Assembly: GCF_004793635.1 (NCBI RefSeq)
Contig: NZ_SRXV01000005.1
Location: 47,086-111,085, forward strand
DNA length: 64,000 nt
Direction: 5' to 3'
Origin: Marinicauda pacifica
GTDB taxonomy: Bacteria > Pseudomonadota > Alphaproteobacteria > Caulobacterales > Maricaulaceae
The notes below the pieces were generated by a model, which saw only the letters and a list, made by a program, of their open reading frames with translations, made no database searches and was not told the origin of the DNA. Below are positions 56,476 to 64,000 of the stretch, in pieces; position 1 is the first letter of the stretch; the number at the start of each line of letters is the position of its first letter. Made by a program: the position numbers and the translations under genes.

Positions 56476-56712
56476 TTGCCCTCTCACCGCCTTGCGGCGT
56501 TATCGCCCGTTCTTCGAAACGACGCGTCGCGAGTCGTTCCCAACATAGCGATCAATGCGTAAACGCGTGCCTAACGCGTTGGTATCCTCACAAAACTGCA
56601 CCGGAAACACGGCGAAACCATGCCGTCTCTTTGCCGTTCGTGAGGCCTGAATTTAGGAGAGTCGGGCCCGGTATTCAACTGACTTGTCGCGCCATGCGCC
56701 AAACGCCCCCAC

Positions 56713-57123
56713 TCACCCCGCCTCGATCAGCGCGCGCACACGCACCAGCGCGTGCAGAAGGCGGCTGTCGCTGGCGCTGAACACGTCGGCATAGACGACG
56801 TGGCAGGTTACGCAGCGCCACGCCCCGTCCAGCTCCGGCACTCCGGCGCGCAGCGCCTTGCGCAAGGCGCCGATGCCCGTCTTCACGCTGTCCGCGTCAT
56901 CGCGCCGGCCCCAGACGTGAAGCGTGAGGCGATGCTCGATCAGGTCCACACCGTCCCCGTCGGCGCTTTCGCTCTCGCCCCGGCCCAGCGAGACAAACGG
57001 ATAGGCGATCCCGCCCGGCGCACGGTCGAACAGGCGCGCGGGATGGCCGAATACGCCCTGCACGGATGGGCTCGCGGACAGATGGCCGAGCAGCCCGGCC
57101 TGGAAGGCAAGTTCCGCGCTCAT
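56713..57123 (-). CDS. GTA gp8-like DUF3168 tail-terminator protein
   Basis: 136 residues. DUF3168 pattern: [33 protein letters not shown], then [13 protein letters not shown] and [14 protein letters not shown]. In RcGTA gp8 caps the tail tube. It overlaps the gp6 stop by 4 bp (57120-57123), leaving no room for gp7. Confidence 0.93.
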   Translation of the reverse strand: MSAELAFQAGLLGHLSASPSVQGVFGHPARLFDRAPGGIAYPFVSLGRGESESADGDGVDLIEHRLTLHVWGRRDDADSVKTGIGALRKALRAGVPELDGAWRCVTCHVVYADVFSASDSRLLHALVRVRALIEAG

Positions 57124-57716
57124 AGCCGGGCCGCCCGATAGGGTTTCAACAGCGCGTAGATGGCGGCGGCGGCAGGCGTCGGCCCGCGCCCCGGCTCGAT
57201 CGGCGCGCCGGGCTCGGCATAGGCCAGCGCGGCCAGGCGCAGGATCGCCTCCTTGAGCGCGGCCGGCACCGCCTCGGGCGGGCCGTATCCGGCGGTGAAT
57301 TCGATCTCGATCCCGCCGGCGCGCCGGCCCGGCCGCGGAAAGCCGAAGGGCGCACGCGCGATCAACCGTCCCGGATCGGCGGCGGTATCGGCCCGCCATT
57401 CGGCCGCGTCCCAGATCTCGGCCGTGCCGTCCCGTGCGAAAATCTCGACCTGCTCGACCGAAAGGAGGGGCGGCGCGCGCAGCGCGAAAGCCGTACCGCA
57501 TGCGGAAAGGCGCGACGGTGCCCAGCTATCGAGCGTCTCGCGGTAGCCCCGCGTGACAAGGCTCCGGCCAATCTTGATCTCGACAGTTTCGCGTGCCGCG
57601 TGTATGAGATTCCCGATAAGCGCGTCCTCACTGTCGTGAGAGAGGCGCAACCAGGTCTTGGCTTCGGACAGGCTGACCGGCTCTGCGCCGGGCGGCGTCA
57701 GGATCTGCAAGGACAT
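57120..57716 (-). CDS. GTA gp6-like head-tail connector/adaptor
   Basis: 198 residues from ATG 57716, with the gp6 start motif [24 protein letters not shown], a central [14 protein letters not shown], then [19 protein letters not shown]. This is the TIGR02215-type connector. It is followed directly by gp8 with a 4-bp overlap. Confidence 0.93.
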   Translation of the reverse strand: MSLQILTPPGAEPVSLSEAKTWLRLSHDSEDALIGNLIHAARETVEIKIGRSLVTRGYRETLDSWAPSRLSACGTAFALRAPPLLSVEQVEIFARDGTAEIWDAAEWRADTAADPGRLIARAPFGFPRPGRRAGGIEIEFTAGYGPPEAVPAALKEAILRLAALAYAEPGAPIEPGRGPTPAAAAIYALLKPYRAARL

Positions 57717-57733
57717 GAAGGGGGGGCCTTTTA

Positions 57734-57988
57734 ATGTTTGCATCGATGGCGCGCCGCAGCGTGCGCGCGAGCCGCACCGCGGCACTCATTCTTGCCGGCA
57801 TTCTGCTGGCCATGCTCGTCGTGCTGGCCGAGCCGGTACGGGCGGGGCTTCTGGTCTTGCTGGAACCGGCCGTCTTCTGGATCGCGGCCGGGCTTGTCGT
57901 CCTCACATCGACACTGGGGATCGGCGCCCTGGTCCGCGTCCGCGAAGGGGGAGGCTTGCGCGAACGCGAACCGGGCGACCGGCTATGA
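57734..57988 (+). CDS. Small two-TM membrane protein in GTA cluster
   Basis: 84 residues (start may be a few codons further in). GGGGGG about 8 nt before the ATG can act as a ribosome-binding site. Two long hydrophobic segments (~18-37, ~40-68) with [19 protein letters not shown], then a charged end. It runs divergently between gp6 and gp5 and overlaps the capsid stop by 6 bp. The overlapping alternative frames give no coherent protein. Function unknown; a holin-like role is one possibility, unsupported. Confidence 0.55.
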   Translation: MFASMARRSVRASRTAALILAGILLAMLVVLAEPVRAGLLVLLEPAVFWIAAGLVVLTSTLGIGALVRVREGGGLREREPGDRL

Positions 57989-59200
57989 GGCGGCGAATTT
58001 CAGCAGCTTGATCGCGTTGAAATCGCTCACCCCGCCGCCGACGCGCTTGGTCGTGTAGAACAGCACGTAGGGCTTGGCCGAATAGGGATCGCGCAGCACC
58101 TGCACGCCCTGCCGGTCGACAATCGTGTAGCCGCGCTCGAAATCGCCGAACGCGATGGCAAAGCTGCCTGCGCCGATATCGGGCATGTCTTCCGCTTCGG
58201 TGACGGGATAGCCCATCAGCGTCGCGCTCTGCCCGGCCGCGCCGGCCGGCTGCCACACATAATTGCCGTCGGCATCCTTGAACTTGCGCACCCGGGACAC
58301 GGTCTGGCGATTCATCACGAAGCGGCCATTGGCCCGGTAGCCCGATTTCGGCGCATAGATGAGATCGATCAGGACATCGCCCGGATCGCTCACTGGAAAA
58401 TCGCCGGCCGCCCCGGTCGCCACGTATCCGAGCTCGCCCCAGGCTTCCGTCCCGTCCAGCTTGTTCGTGTACGAAAGAAACCCTTTCGGCTTGTTCGTGC
58501 CATTGCCGCTGACGAAGGCCTGGCCCTCCTGTTCGGCGAAGACATCGCGTACCTCTTCGGCCAACCACTGGTCGATATCGACCAGCGCATCGTCGAGCAG
58601 CGAGGCGGTCGCGGCCGGCATGGCGTAAAGCTCGCCAGTGGGAAACTCTAAAAGGTCCAGCGTCGCGGTATCGGTCTCGGCCCGCGCGCCGGTTTCCGCC
58701 GCCCAGCCCGCGCTGGTTCCACCGAGACTCACCGGCTTGCGCCAGGTATGGCTGGTCGTCTGCTTCACGCTGGCGATCGCGCGCATCGGCGAGGCCTCGC
58801 CCAGCAGCCGGTCGATCAGCGCCTCGGTCTCCGGCGGCGCGACATAGCCGCCCTCGCCCGGCGTGCCGGAGGAAAGGGACTTGGCCTCCACCAGCGCCGA
58901 GGCATCGCCGCGCGCCAGGTATCGTGCAAAGGCCGACTTGCCCTCGCGCCCCGGCGAGAGTGACAGGGCCGGCCGGCCCGCCTCCACCGACAGCCGGTCG
59001 AGCGCCGTCTGCTGGCGCGTCAGCGCCGCGTCGATGCGCGCAATCCTGTCATCGAGCAGCGGATCGGCCGCCGACTTCGCCTCGATCTCCTCCAGGCGCC
59101 GGTCATTGGCGTCCTTGAAGCTCTCGAACGCGCACAGAAGCTCGTGCATCGCCGCACGCGCCTCGCCGGAGGGCGGCGCCATCTTGGTTTCCCGCGTCAT
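57983..59200 (-). CDS. GTA gp5-like HK97-fold major capsid protein
   Basis: 405 residues from ATG 59200. N-terminal helical delta/scaffold region (~1-95, coiled-coil EIEAKSAADPLLDDRIARIDAALTRQQTALDRL as span) is normally removed by the gp4 protease. HK97-fold body has SGTPGEGGYVAPPE, SASFAIAFGDFERGYTIVDRQG-type strands and C-terminal KPYVLFYTTKRVGGGVSDF. It forms the ~35-nm head. Confidence 0.95.
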   Translation of the reverse strand: MTRETKMAPPSGEARAAMHELLCAFESFKDANDRRLEEIEAKSAADPLLDDRIARIDAALTRQQTALDRLSVEAGRPALSLSPGREGKSAFARYLARGDASALVEAKSLSSGTPGEGGYVAPPETEALIDRLLGEASPMRAIASVKQTTSHTWRKPVSLGGTSAGWAAETGARAETDTATLDLLEFPTGELYAMPAATASLLDDALVDIDQWLAEEVRDVFAEQEGQAFVSGNGTNKPKGFLSYTNKLDGTEAWGELGYVATGAAGDFPVSDPGDVLIDLIYAPKSGYRANGRFVMNRQTVSRVRKFKDADGNYVWQPAGAAGQSATLMGYPVTEAEDMPDIGAGSFAIAFGDFERGYTIVDRQGVQVLRDPYSAKPYVLFYTTKRVGGGVSDFNAIKLLKFAAS

Positions 59201-59235
59201 GGGGAGTCCTTTCTTCGTGTGTGAACTGATAGGGT

Positions 59236-59706
59236 CTAGGCAGCGTGCGCGGCCTGCGCTCCGGGCTGCCTCGCCGGGGCGTGGACGGTCAGGCGCGCCG
59301 TGCCCAGCATGGGAAAGGTCACGATGGACACCTCCCACAGATCGAGCTCGGTCAGCACGCGTCCCCCGCCCGGCCTCGGCCGGGAGCGCACCGTGCGAAA
59401 CCCGATGGACAACCCGTCCACCGCGCCTTGCGCGACAAGGCTCCGGGCCGCCCGGCTGCGCGGCCCGGCGCTGAGGATGCGTCCGCGCACGAACAGGCCG
59501 CGCGCATCCTCGAACATCTCGTCCCACACGCCGACCGGCTCGCCGGCCTCATGCTGGAACAGCATCCGGATACGCCCGGCCCCGCCCGCCGCCAGGCTGC
59601 GCGCGAACGCGCCCGCCACGACGATGTCGCCGGAGTGATCGGTCACGCCGAACACGCTGGCATAGCCCGACAGCGCCAGTGCGCCCGGGTCCGACGGCTC
59701 GTTCAT
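59236..59706 (-). CDS. GTA gp4-like prohead protease
   Basis: 156 residues. HK97-type prohead protease: SGYASVFGVTDHSGDIVVAGAF, MLFQHEAGEPVGVWDE with catalytic His near 51, GLSIGFRTVRSR with Ser near 95, and LTELDLWEVSIVTFPM. It processes the capsid scaffold. Confidence 0.93.
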   Translation of the reverse strand: MNEPSDPGALALSGYASVFGVTDHSGDIVVAGAFARSLAAGGAGRIRMLFQHEAGEPVGVWDEMFEDARGLFVRGRILSAGPRSRAARSLVAQGAVDGLSIGFRTVRSRPRPGGGRVLTELDLWEVSIVTFPMLGTARLTVHAPARQPGAQAAHAA

Positions 59707-59753
59707 GCCGCCTCCTTTCGTTTGTGAAGTACAAAGGCGGGCGCAGGCCGTGT

Positions 59754-60008
59754 TCAGCCTTCGCCCTCGGCCAGGCGCTGTTCGATCCGCTCCAGCGAGG
59801 CACGCGCATAGCGCGCCTGCTCTTCCAGCCGCGCCAGGCGCTCATAGACCGGCCCGGTATTCTCCACGCCGCTTTCCAGATGGCGGATGCGTTCGCCGGT
59901 TGCCCCGGCCCAGATCAGCGCCGCCGCGGTCTGCAGGGCGATGGCGACCACCACGCCCAGCGTGATCTGGCGCTCGAAGCGCCAGGCGCTCTCTTCGTCA
60001 CGGCTCAT
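59754..60008 (-). CDS. GTA gp3.5-like small membrane protein
   Basis: 84 residues from ATG 60008, overlapping the portal stop by 4 bp. One TM (~16-37, ITLGVVVAIALQTAAALIWAG), then a basic/acidic coiled helix (YERLARLEEQARYARASLERIEQRLAEG). It matches the position of RcGTA orfg3.5, of unknown role. Confidence 0.85.
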   Translation of the reverse strand: MSRDEESAWRFERQITLGVVVAIALQTAAALIWAGATGERIRHLESGVENTGPVYERLARLEEQARYARASLERIEQRLAEGEG

Positions 60009-61150
60009 CGCGCGATCTCCTCCAGGCCCAGCAGGGCGCGTTTCTCGGCATCGGTCAGGAAGCCGGCCTCGCCCACGCGTTGCCATCGCGCAGCGCGCTC
60101 GTCAGACAGGGCCGGCAGGGCCTCCTCGTCGGTCTCCAGTCCCAGCCCCTCGCCCAGCCAGGGCTCCAGCCAGCGCTGCATCGCTCCGGCGGTCTTGCGC
60201 GCCAGCGGCAGCACGGTCTGGCGGTAGAAGGCGAGATTGGCCTCGCGATAGTTCGAATAGGTATTGTCGCCGGGCAGGCCGAGCAGCATGGGCGGCACCC
60301 CGAAAGCCAGCGCGATCTCGCGCGCGGCCTCGCGGCGCGCCTCGATGAAGTCCATCTCCTGCGGGCTGTGGCCCATGGGCTTCCAGTCCAGCCCGCCTTC
60401 CAGCAGAAGCGGACGTCCCGCATTGCCCGGCCCGGCATGCAGCGTTTCCAGCTCGCCTTTCAGGCGCTCATACTGGCTCTCGGTCAGGCGCGCCTCGCCC
60501 CCGTCCCGGCTGGTCACGACCAGCGCGCCGGAGGGCCGCGCTGCATTGTCCAGCAGCGCCTTGGCCCACGCCCCGCCGGCATTGTGCACATCGACCGCAC
60601 GCGCCGCAGCTTCCAGCGGCGGCTGGCCGTAATGATCGTCGGTAGGGTGGAATAGCCGCATGTGAAGGATCGCGCTGCGCCCGCTCGCCCGGTCGCGGCT
60701 GAACACCCGGCGCTCATGCCCGGCGCGGTATTCCCACCCGTCCGCCCAGCCCTTCGGGCTGGGCAGGACACGCATCCGGTCCGGGCGCAGCGCGAACAGG
60801 CCATGCGTGCCGCCCGCCTCTCCCGTCAGCTCCAGATAGCCATTGCCGGCAACCTGGAGATGACCGTGAAACCCCTCCATCAGCTCGTGCCCGGCCTCGT
60901 CCGGGTTGGGCCGGGCGAGCAGCGCGCGCGCCGCGTCCGCCCCTCCCCCCTCGCCGCGCACCGCGAACGGGATCGAGGCCGCGGCTTCCGCGATCAGGCG
61001 CACGCAGCGATAGGCGACCGCATTGCGCCCGTACCCCTCGCGCGCCAGGCCGGCATAGTCGCGCGCGCTCCAGCGCGCATGCGGCATCGTATCGAGCGCC
61101 ACAAGACGGCCCGCCGCCTTGCGCTCGATGCGCAGCAGTTTTCTGAGCAT
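60005..61150 (-). CDS. GTA gp3-like HK97 portal protein
   Basis: 381 residues from ATG 61150. Portal family features: REGYGRNAVAYRCVRLIAEAAASIPF, YRAGHERRVFSRDRASGRSAILHMRLFHPTDDHYGQPPL, EARREAAREIALAFGVPPMLLGLPGDNTYSNY and C-terminal GEAGFLTDAEKRALLGLEEI. The dodecameric portal lets DNA into the head. A 526-bp repeat-filled gap separates it from gp2. Confidence 0.95.
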   Translation of the reverse strand: MLRKLLRIERKAAGRLVALDTMPHARWSARDYAGLAREGYGRNAVAYRCVRLIAEAAASIPFAVRGEGGGADAARALLARPNPDEAGHELMEGFHGHLQVAGNGYLELTGEAGGTHGLFALRPDRMRVLPSPKGWADGWEYRAGHERRVFSRDRASGRSAILHMRLFHPTDDHYGQPPLEAAARAVDVHNAGGAWAKALLDNAARPSGALVVTSRDGGEARLTESQYERLKGELETLHAGPGNAGRPLLLEGGLDWKPMGHSPQEMDFIEARREAAREIALAFGVPPMLLGLPGDNTYSNYREANLAFYRQTVLPLARKTAGAMQRWLEPWLGEGLGLETDEEALPALSDERAARWQRVGEAGFLTDAEKRALLGLEEIAR

Positions 61151-61676
61151 GACGCTCTCCTGAGTTGAAATGAGGCCAACGCCCCGCCTGCGTCCGATGC
61201 TTCGAGGCTCGCTGCGCTCGCACCTCGGCATGAGGAAAGCGGGATGGCTTTAAGGCTTTGATATATCAATGATTTGCGTCACTCGATGTCACCCATCCCC
61301 CTCACCCTGAGGTGCCCGGCAAAGCCGGGCCTCGAAGGGTCGAATGACGGCCCCGCCCGCCGGTACCCTGTCCTCTCTGGTTTCCGGGTCTCGCTACGCT
61401 CGCCCGGAATGACGAATGTTCGAGATATTTCAAATAGCTCCAGACTTCGTCATCCCGGACTTGATCCGGGACCCAGAGATCGTGGAGCGGTGTCATCGGA
61501 TGACACATCCCCGTCCTTCCCTGGGTCCTGACTTTCGTCAGGAAAGAGAAAGGCAATCCTGTCTGCCCCGAGCCCCCGGATCGCCTCCGGCCGTCCGGGG
61601 TTTCAGTCCATCGCACACTCTGAAAATCCCGGGCGGAGCGAACACCTGAGGACCTCAGAGCACAGACCCCCGCCCC
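61151..61676. repeat. Repeat cluster 1 between portal and terminase
   Basis: Non-coding. Contains palindromes at 61201-61230 (CTTCGAGG...CACCTCGG type), 61305-61339, 61381-61413 (D: CGGGTCTCG...CGCCCGGAATGAC), 61447-61477 (A: GTCATCCCGGACTTGATCCGGGACCC), 61485-61506 (B: GGAGCGGTGTCATCGGATGACA) and 61521-61548 (C: GGGTCCTGACTTTCGTCAGGA). The same modules recur in inverted order at 63.5-63.9 kb. No gene is supported. Confidence 0.85.
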
Positions 61677-62918
61677 TCACACCACCCGCACGCGCGGATC
61701 GCGGCCCGGACCGGCGAGCGCGCTGACCGCCCAGACCAGCGCATCCACTCGGTCGGGGCTGACGCTCAGGGCCGCGCTGCCAAAGCTGCACATCTGGTCT
61801 TCCAGCCTTTCCATCCGCGTCTCGTGGCGCACCCGGCCCGCGGCATAGAGGGCGGCGACCGGTTCGGCGCGCGCCCGCTTGCCGCGGCTCGCATGGACCA
61901 GGCGCACCGGCAGGCCGGGATGCTCGGCCTGCAGCACGGCGCGCACCATGTCCCCGCCCTGGTTGGCCTCGGCGATCACCTGGTCGGCATCGTAAATCTC
62001 GAAACTCTCCGCCACCGCCCGGGCCCAGGCTTCCGGGCGGCCGGGCCCGGAGCGGTCGCGCAGGATGACGATGTGCGCCTCGCGCCCGGTGCCGCTGGCG
62101 CCCGCCACGATGATTCCGCATTCCGCGCTCGCCGGGCCTGCACCGGCGGGCGGATCGACGGCGACCACGATGCGGTCCGGCTCCACGGCCGGGCGGTTCA
62201 GCGCCGCGTCGATCATGGCGCGCGTCCACAGCGCGTCCTCGGGATCCTCGATCAGCTCGCCGTCCAGCTCCTGGCGCGCGATATGGCTGGCGCCGTATTC
62301 ATACGTCACCGCCTCGACAAAGCCGGGCGCGAGATTGTCCTTGTTGTCCTTCGTCGCCGCGCGCGTCAGCACCACGCCCGGCGCATCGACCAGGGCTTTC
62401 AGCGCCGGGATGGGCCGCGGCGTGGTGGTAATCATCAGGCGCGGCGCCTCGCCCAGGCGCAGGCCCAGCTTCAGGATGTCCAGCGTCGCGCGGGCATGGC
62501 GCCAGGCGGCAAATTCATCGGCCCACGCCAGATCGAATTGCGGTCCGCGCAGCCCGTCCGGATCCTCGCCGGAGAAACAGTATCCGATCGCCCCGCCCGG
62601 CCAGACCAGCCGCCGGCGCGACGCCTCGAAGCGCGGGCGCCGGGTCAACGGCCCGAGCGAGAGCAGGCCGGACGGCCCCTCGATCATCACCTCGCGCACC
62701 GCCTGCTGGTCGGGACCGACCAGCGCGACGCGCCGCGCCCCCGCCTCGATGGCGGCGCGCACCCATTCGGCCCCGGCGCGCGTCTTGCCCGCGCCGCGTC
62801 CGCCCAGGAACAGCCAGATGCGCCAGTTCCCGGCCGGGGCCAGCTGATGCTCGGCTGCCCATATATGCCAGTCATTCAGCAGCGCCGCTGTTTGAGCCGG
62901 ACTCATCTGACGAAGCAT
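61677..62918 (-). CDS. GTA gp2-like large terminase (packaging ATPase/nuclease)
   Basis: 413 residues from ATG 62918, with GGGAG before it. An ATG at 62993 is also possible; it too has a GGAGG and would add 25 residues not typical of the family. ATPase Walker A GGRGAGKTRAGAEW (near residue 40), Walker B FDLAWADEFAAW and a C-terminal nuclease region with VAVDPPAGAGP and EANQGGD. It packages ~4 kb random host DNA in other GTAs. The 5' end overlaps gp1. Confidence 0.93.
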   Translation of the reverse strand: MLRQMSPAQTAALLNDWHIWAAEHQLAPAGNWRIWLFLGGRGAGKTRAGAEWVRAAIEAGARRVALVGPDQQAVREVMIEGPSGLLSLGPLTRRPRFEASRRRLVWPGGAIGYCFSGEDPDGLRGPQFDLAWADEFAAWRHARATLDILKLGLRLGEAPRLMITTTPRPIPALKALVDAPGVVLTRAATKDNKDNLAPGFVEAVTYEYGASHIARQELDGELIEDPEDALWTRAMIDAALNRPAVEPDRIVVAVDPPAGAGPASAECGIIVAGASGTGREAHIVILRDRSGPGRPEAWARAVAESFEIYDADQVIAEANQGGDMVRAVLQAEHPGLPVRLVHASRGKRARAEPVAALYAAGRVRHETRMERLEDQMCSFGSAALSVSPDRVDALVWAVSALAGPGRDPRVRVV

Positions 62919-63357
62919 CAGCTCCCTCGCCTCGGGACGCAGCAATGCGATTGAGGTGACGTTCCACCACGGCGCGGTAGTCTTCTTCGTCATCCGGGCC
63001 TGCCTCCACTGTCGCGCTCGCGGCGGAGAAGTCCGCCACGGCCCGGGCCGCTTTCGTCATGGCGAGAATGGCTTTGGCGGTGCGTTCCGCGCCCGCCGGA
63101 TCGGCCATCAGCCGGGCTTCCGCCTGCCCCATGAAATGGACCAGCTTCAGCGCCAGGCGCCGTGCGGGATCGGCCGGCAGGCTGTCCGCCTCCCGCCGCA
63201 GGCGCTGGACGACCCAGCGTTCGCTCAGCCCCAGGCGCACGGCGATCTCGCCGGGCGCGATACCCGATTGCATCTCGTAGAGAAGCGGCCGCCAGTCACG
63301 CGAGTGATCCGGCCGGGCCCGCGGCTTCAGCTCCGCGTCATTCAGTTTTTCGACCAT
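62872..63357 (-). CDS. GTA gp1-like small terminase
   Basis: 161 residues from ATG 63357. A helix-turn-helix (EIAVRLGLSERWVVQRLRREA, ~residues 33-53) fits DNA binding, then helices LALKLVHFMGQAEARLMAD. It is the first gene of the cluster in GTA order, at the position of RcGTA gp1. A frame reaching 63573 has no ribosome-binding site. The end overlaps gp2 by 47 bp or more. Confidence 0.88.
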   Translation of the reverse strand: MVEKLNDAELKPRARPDHSRDWRPLLYEMQSGIAPGEIAVRLGLSERWVVQRLRREADSLPADPARRLALKLVHFMGQAEARLMADPAGAERTAKAILAMTKAARAVADFSAASATVEAGPDDEEDYRAVVERHLNRIAASRGEGADASSDESGSNSGAAE

Positions 63358-63898
63358 GCCCGAACTATAGCCCGGCCCCGCCCCGGCCGGATTGATCGGC
63401 CGGAAAAAGCACGAAGTCTTTGTATGTGTGTGGGGTTCTGTGCCCGGCGCCGGGGATTGGACGTGACCCTGTCCCCGCTTCTTCGGCAAACGCTCTCTTT
63501 TCTGACGAAAGTCAGGACCCAGGGAGGACGGGGCGCCGTCATCGGATGACAGCGCTCCACGCTGAAAACCCAAAGACTGTCATCCCGGGCGAGTGAAACG
63601 AGACCCGGGACCTCGTGAGGGGTGCAGGCTCGCGCCCGTCACGCGCACGAGGCCCCGGATCGGCCTTCGTCCGTCCGGGGTGACACGCGTCGGCTTCTTC
63701 CCTGTCGGTCCAACGTCCACGCCTCTTTCCCAGCGAAGGCTGGGACCCAGGAGAGGACAGGGCGGCGTCATCGGGTGACAGCGTTCCACGCTCTCTGGAT
63801 CCCGGATCAAGTCCGGGATGACGAAGTTGGTTGGAGACTATCGGGAACCCAAAACTCTCGTCATTCCGGGCGAGTGAAACGAGACCCGGCAACTGTGT
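63358..63898. repeat. Repeat cluster 2 upstream of GTA gp1
   Basis: Non-coding. Modules seen in inverted form: C' (63493-63522, TTTTCTGACGAAAGTCAGGACC), B' (63538-63561, TCATCGGATGACAGCGCTCCACG), D' (63579-63610), then C'' (63723-63750), B'' (63767-63790), A' (63792-63825, ATCCCGGATCAAGTCCGGGATGACG) and D'' (63859-63893). A TATAGT at 63364-63369 (minus) lies only 7 bp before gp1, too close for a normal promoter. The GTA promoter must be near here but is not recognisable. Confidence 0.85.
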
Positions 63899-64000
63899 TT
63901 ACGGGTGGTAGGGTTTTTGATCTCGAACGATGGCGTTGAGGGTTATGAGCAGCTTTCTGGCGACGGCGATGAAGGCGAGCTTGGCCGGTTTTCCAGCTGC
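63899..64000 (-). mobile_element. 3' end of an IS110-family transposase gene (window edge)
   Basis: The minus strand from the right edge reads AAGKPAKLAFIAVARKLL, then ITLNAIVRDQKPYHP and TAA (63899-63901). This is the conserved C-terminal block of IS110/IS1111 transposases (RuvC-like DEDD recombinases), which usually ends in V(A/M)RKLL...NA..RD. The rest of the element lies outside the window. It abuts module D'' of the repeat cluster. Confidence 0.75.

Larger units (their letters stand above)
56268..56712. other. 445-bp region with terminator, a short ORF and little else
   Basis: Composition is less GC-rich than the flanks. It contains the bidirectional terminator at 56321-56350, a possible 33-codon ORF (56374-56475, minus) and inverted repeats such as AACGAC/GTCGTT near 56510-56535 and CGCCGC/GCGG. 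I see no tRNA, no tmRNA tag, no recognisable riboswitch. It lies between gp8 and the DUF4760 gene. Confidence 0.5.

Noticed and set aside
56363..56780. Plus-strand frames in the 445-bp GTA gap
   Set aside because: No RBS, no coherent protein; they cross the bidirectional terminator region and gp8.
63364..63369. TATAGT as -10 of the GTA promoter
   Set aside because: Only 7 bp before the gp1 ATG and no -35 at the right distance.
61201..63893. CRISPR array
   Set aside because: Repeats are modular palindromes with irregular spacing, not equal repeats with unique equal-length spacers; no cas genes.

Overview
The window is high-GC DNA from an alphaproteobacterium, most likely a stalked or marine Caulobacter relative (Maricaulales or Hyphomonadales type). 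This placement is inferred from protein character: a PleC/DivJ-type histidine kinase, system I cytochrome c maturation genes, a RLAN-type RimK, and a gene-transfer-agent (GTA) structural cluster of the alphaproteobacterial RcGTA type. No database search was possible, so family names rest on recognised motifs and gene order.

Region 1 (1-24.9 kb) is housekeeping and accessory metabolism. It holds a TPR-sulfotransferase running off the left edge, paired with a 2OG-Fe(II) oxygenase. Next come tuf with a strong terminator, tRNA-Gly and tRNA-Tyr (a dispersed remnant of the ancestral tyrT-glyT-tufB cluster), rlmB, a DUF2807 beta-repeat protein and aidB. Further on are a GNAT, a DUF819 membrane protein, an M20 amidohydrolase-RidA pair, metG, a GAF protein, an XRE regulator, tRNA-Thr, a RimK-GNAT pair, a lipoprotein cytochrome c, a nucleoside transporter, a DUF1289 protein, a TauE-type exporter and dusA.

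Region 2 (24.9-47.9 kb) is rich in signalling and almost all on the minus strand after 28.2 kb. A receiver protein is followed by an 848-residue PAS histidine kinase. A tightly coupled operon then encodes an EF-hand protein, an ECF sigma factor, an anti-sigma factor and a periplasmic metal-sensor-like protein. Next is degP, a response regulator, a histidine kinase and glnE. After an alpha/beta hydrolase-OsmC fusion comes ccmI-ccmE-ccmF-ccmH with no ccmG, then a DUF938 methyltransferase, a PhoPQ-like pair with a PepSY protein, and a DnaJ-like chaperone.

Region 3 (48.0-63.4 kb, minus strand) is a nearly complete GTA particle cluster, running from terminase (gp1, gp2) through portal, protease, capsid, connector and tail genes to the large tail-tip protein gp15. 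It departs from the RcGTA template in four ways. There is no gene for the gp7 head-closure/stopper protein. A membrane protein gene with its own terminator sits between gp8 and gp9, behind a second, bidirectional terminator. Two small plus-strand genes fill gaps in the cluster. The terminase genes are bracketed by inverted mosaics of palindromic repeats. The window ends inside an IS110-family transposase.

I found no rRNA operon, CRISPR array or plasmid origin. The strongest lead is the interrupted GTA cluster: how one late transcript crosses two predicted terminators, and what the inserted genes do.
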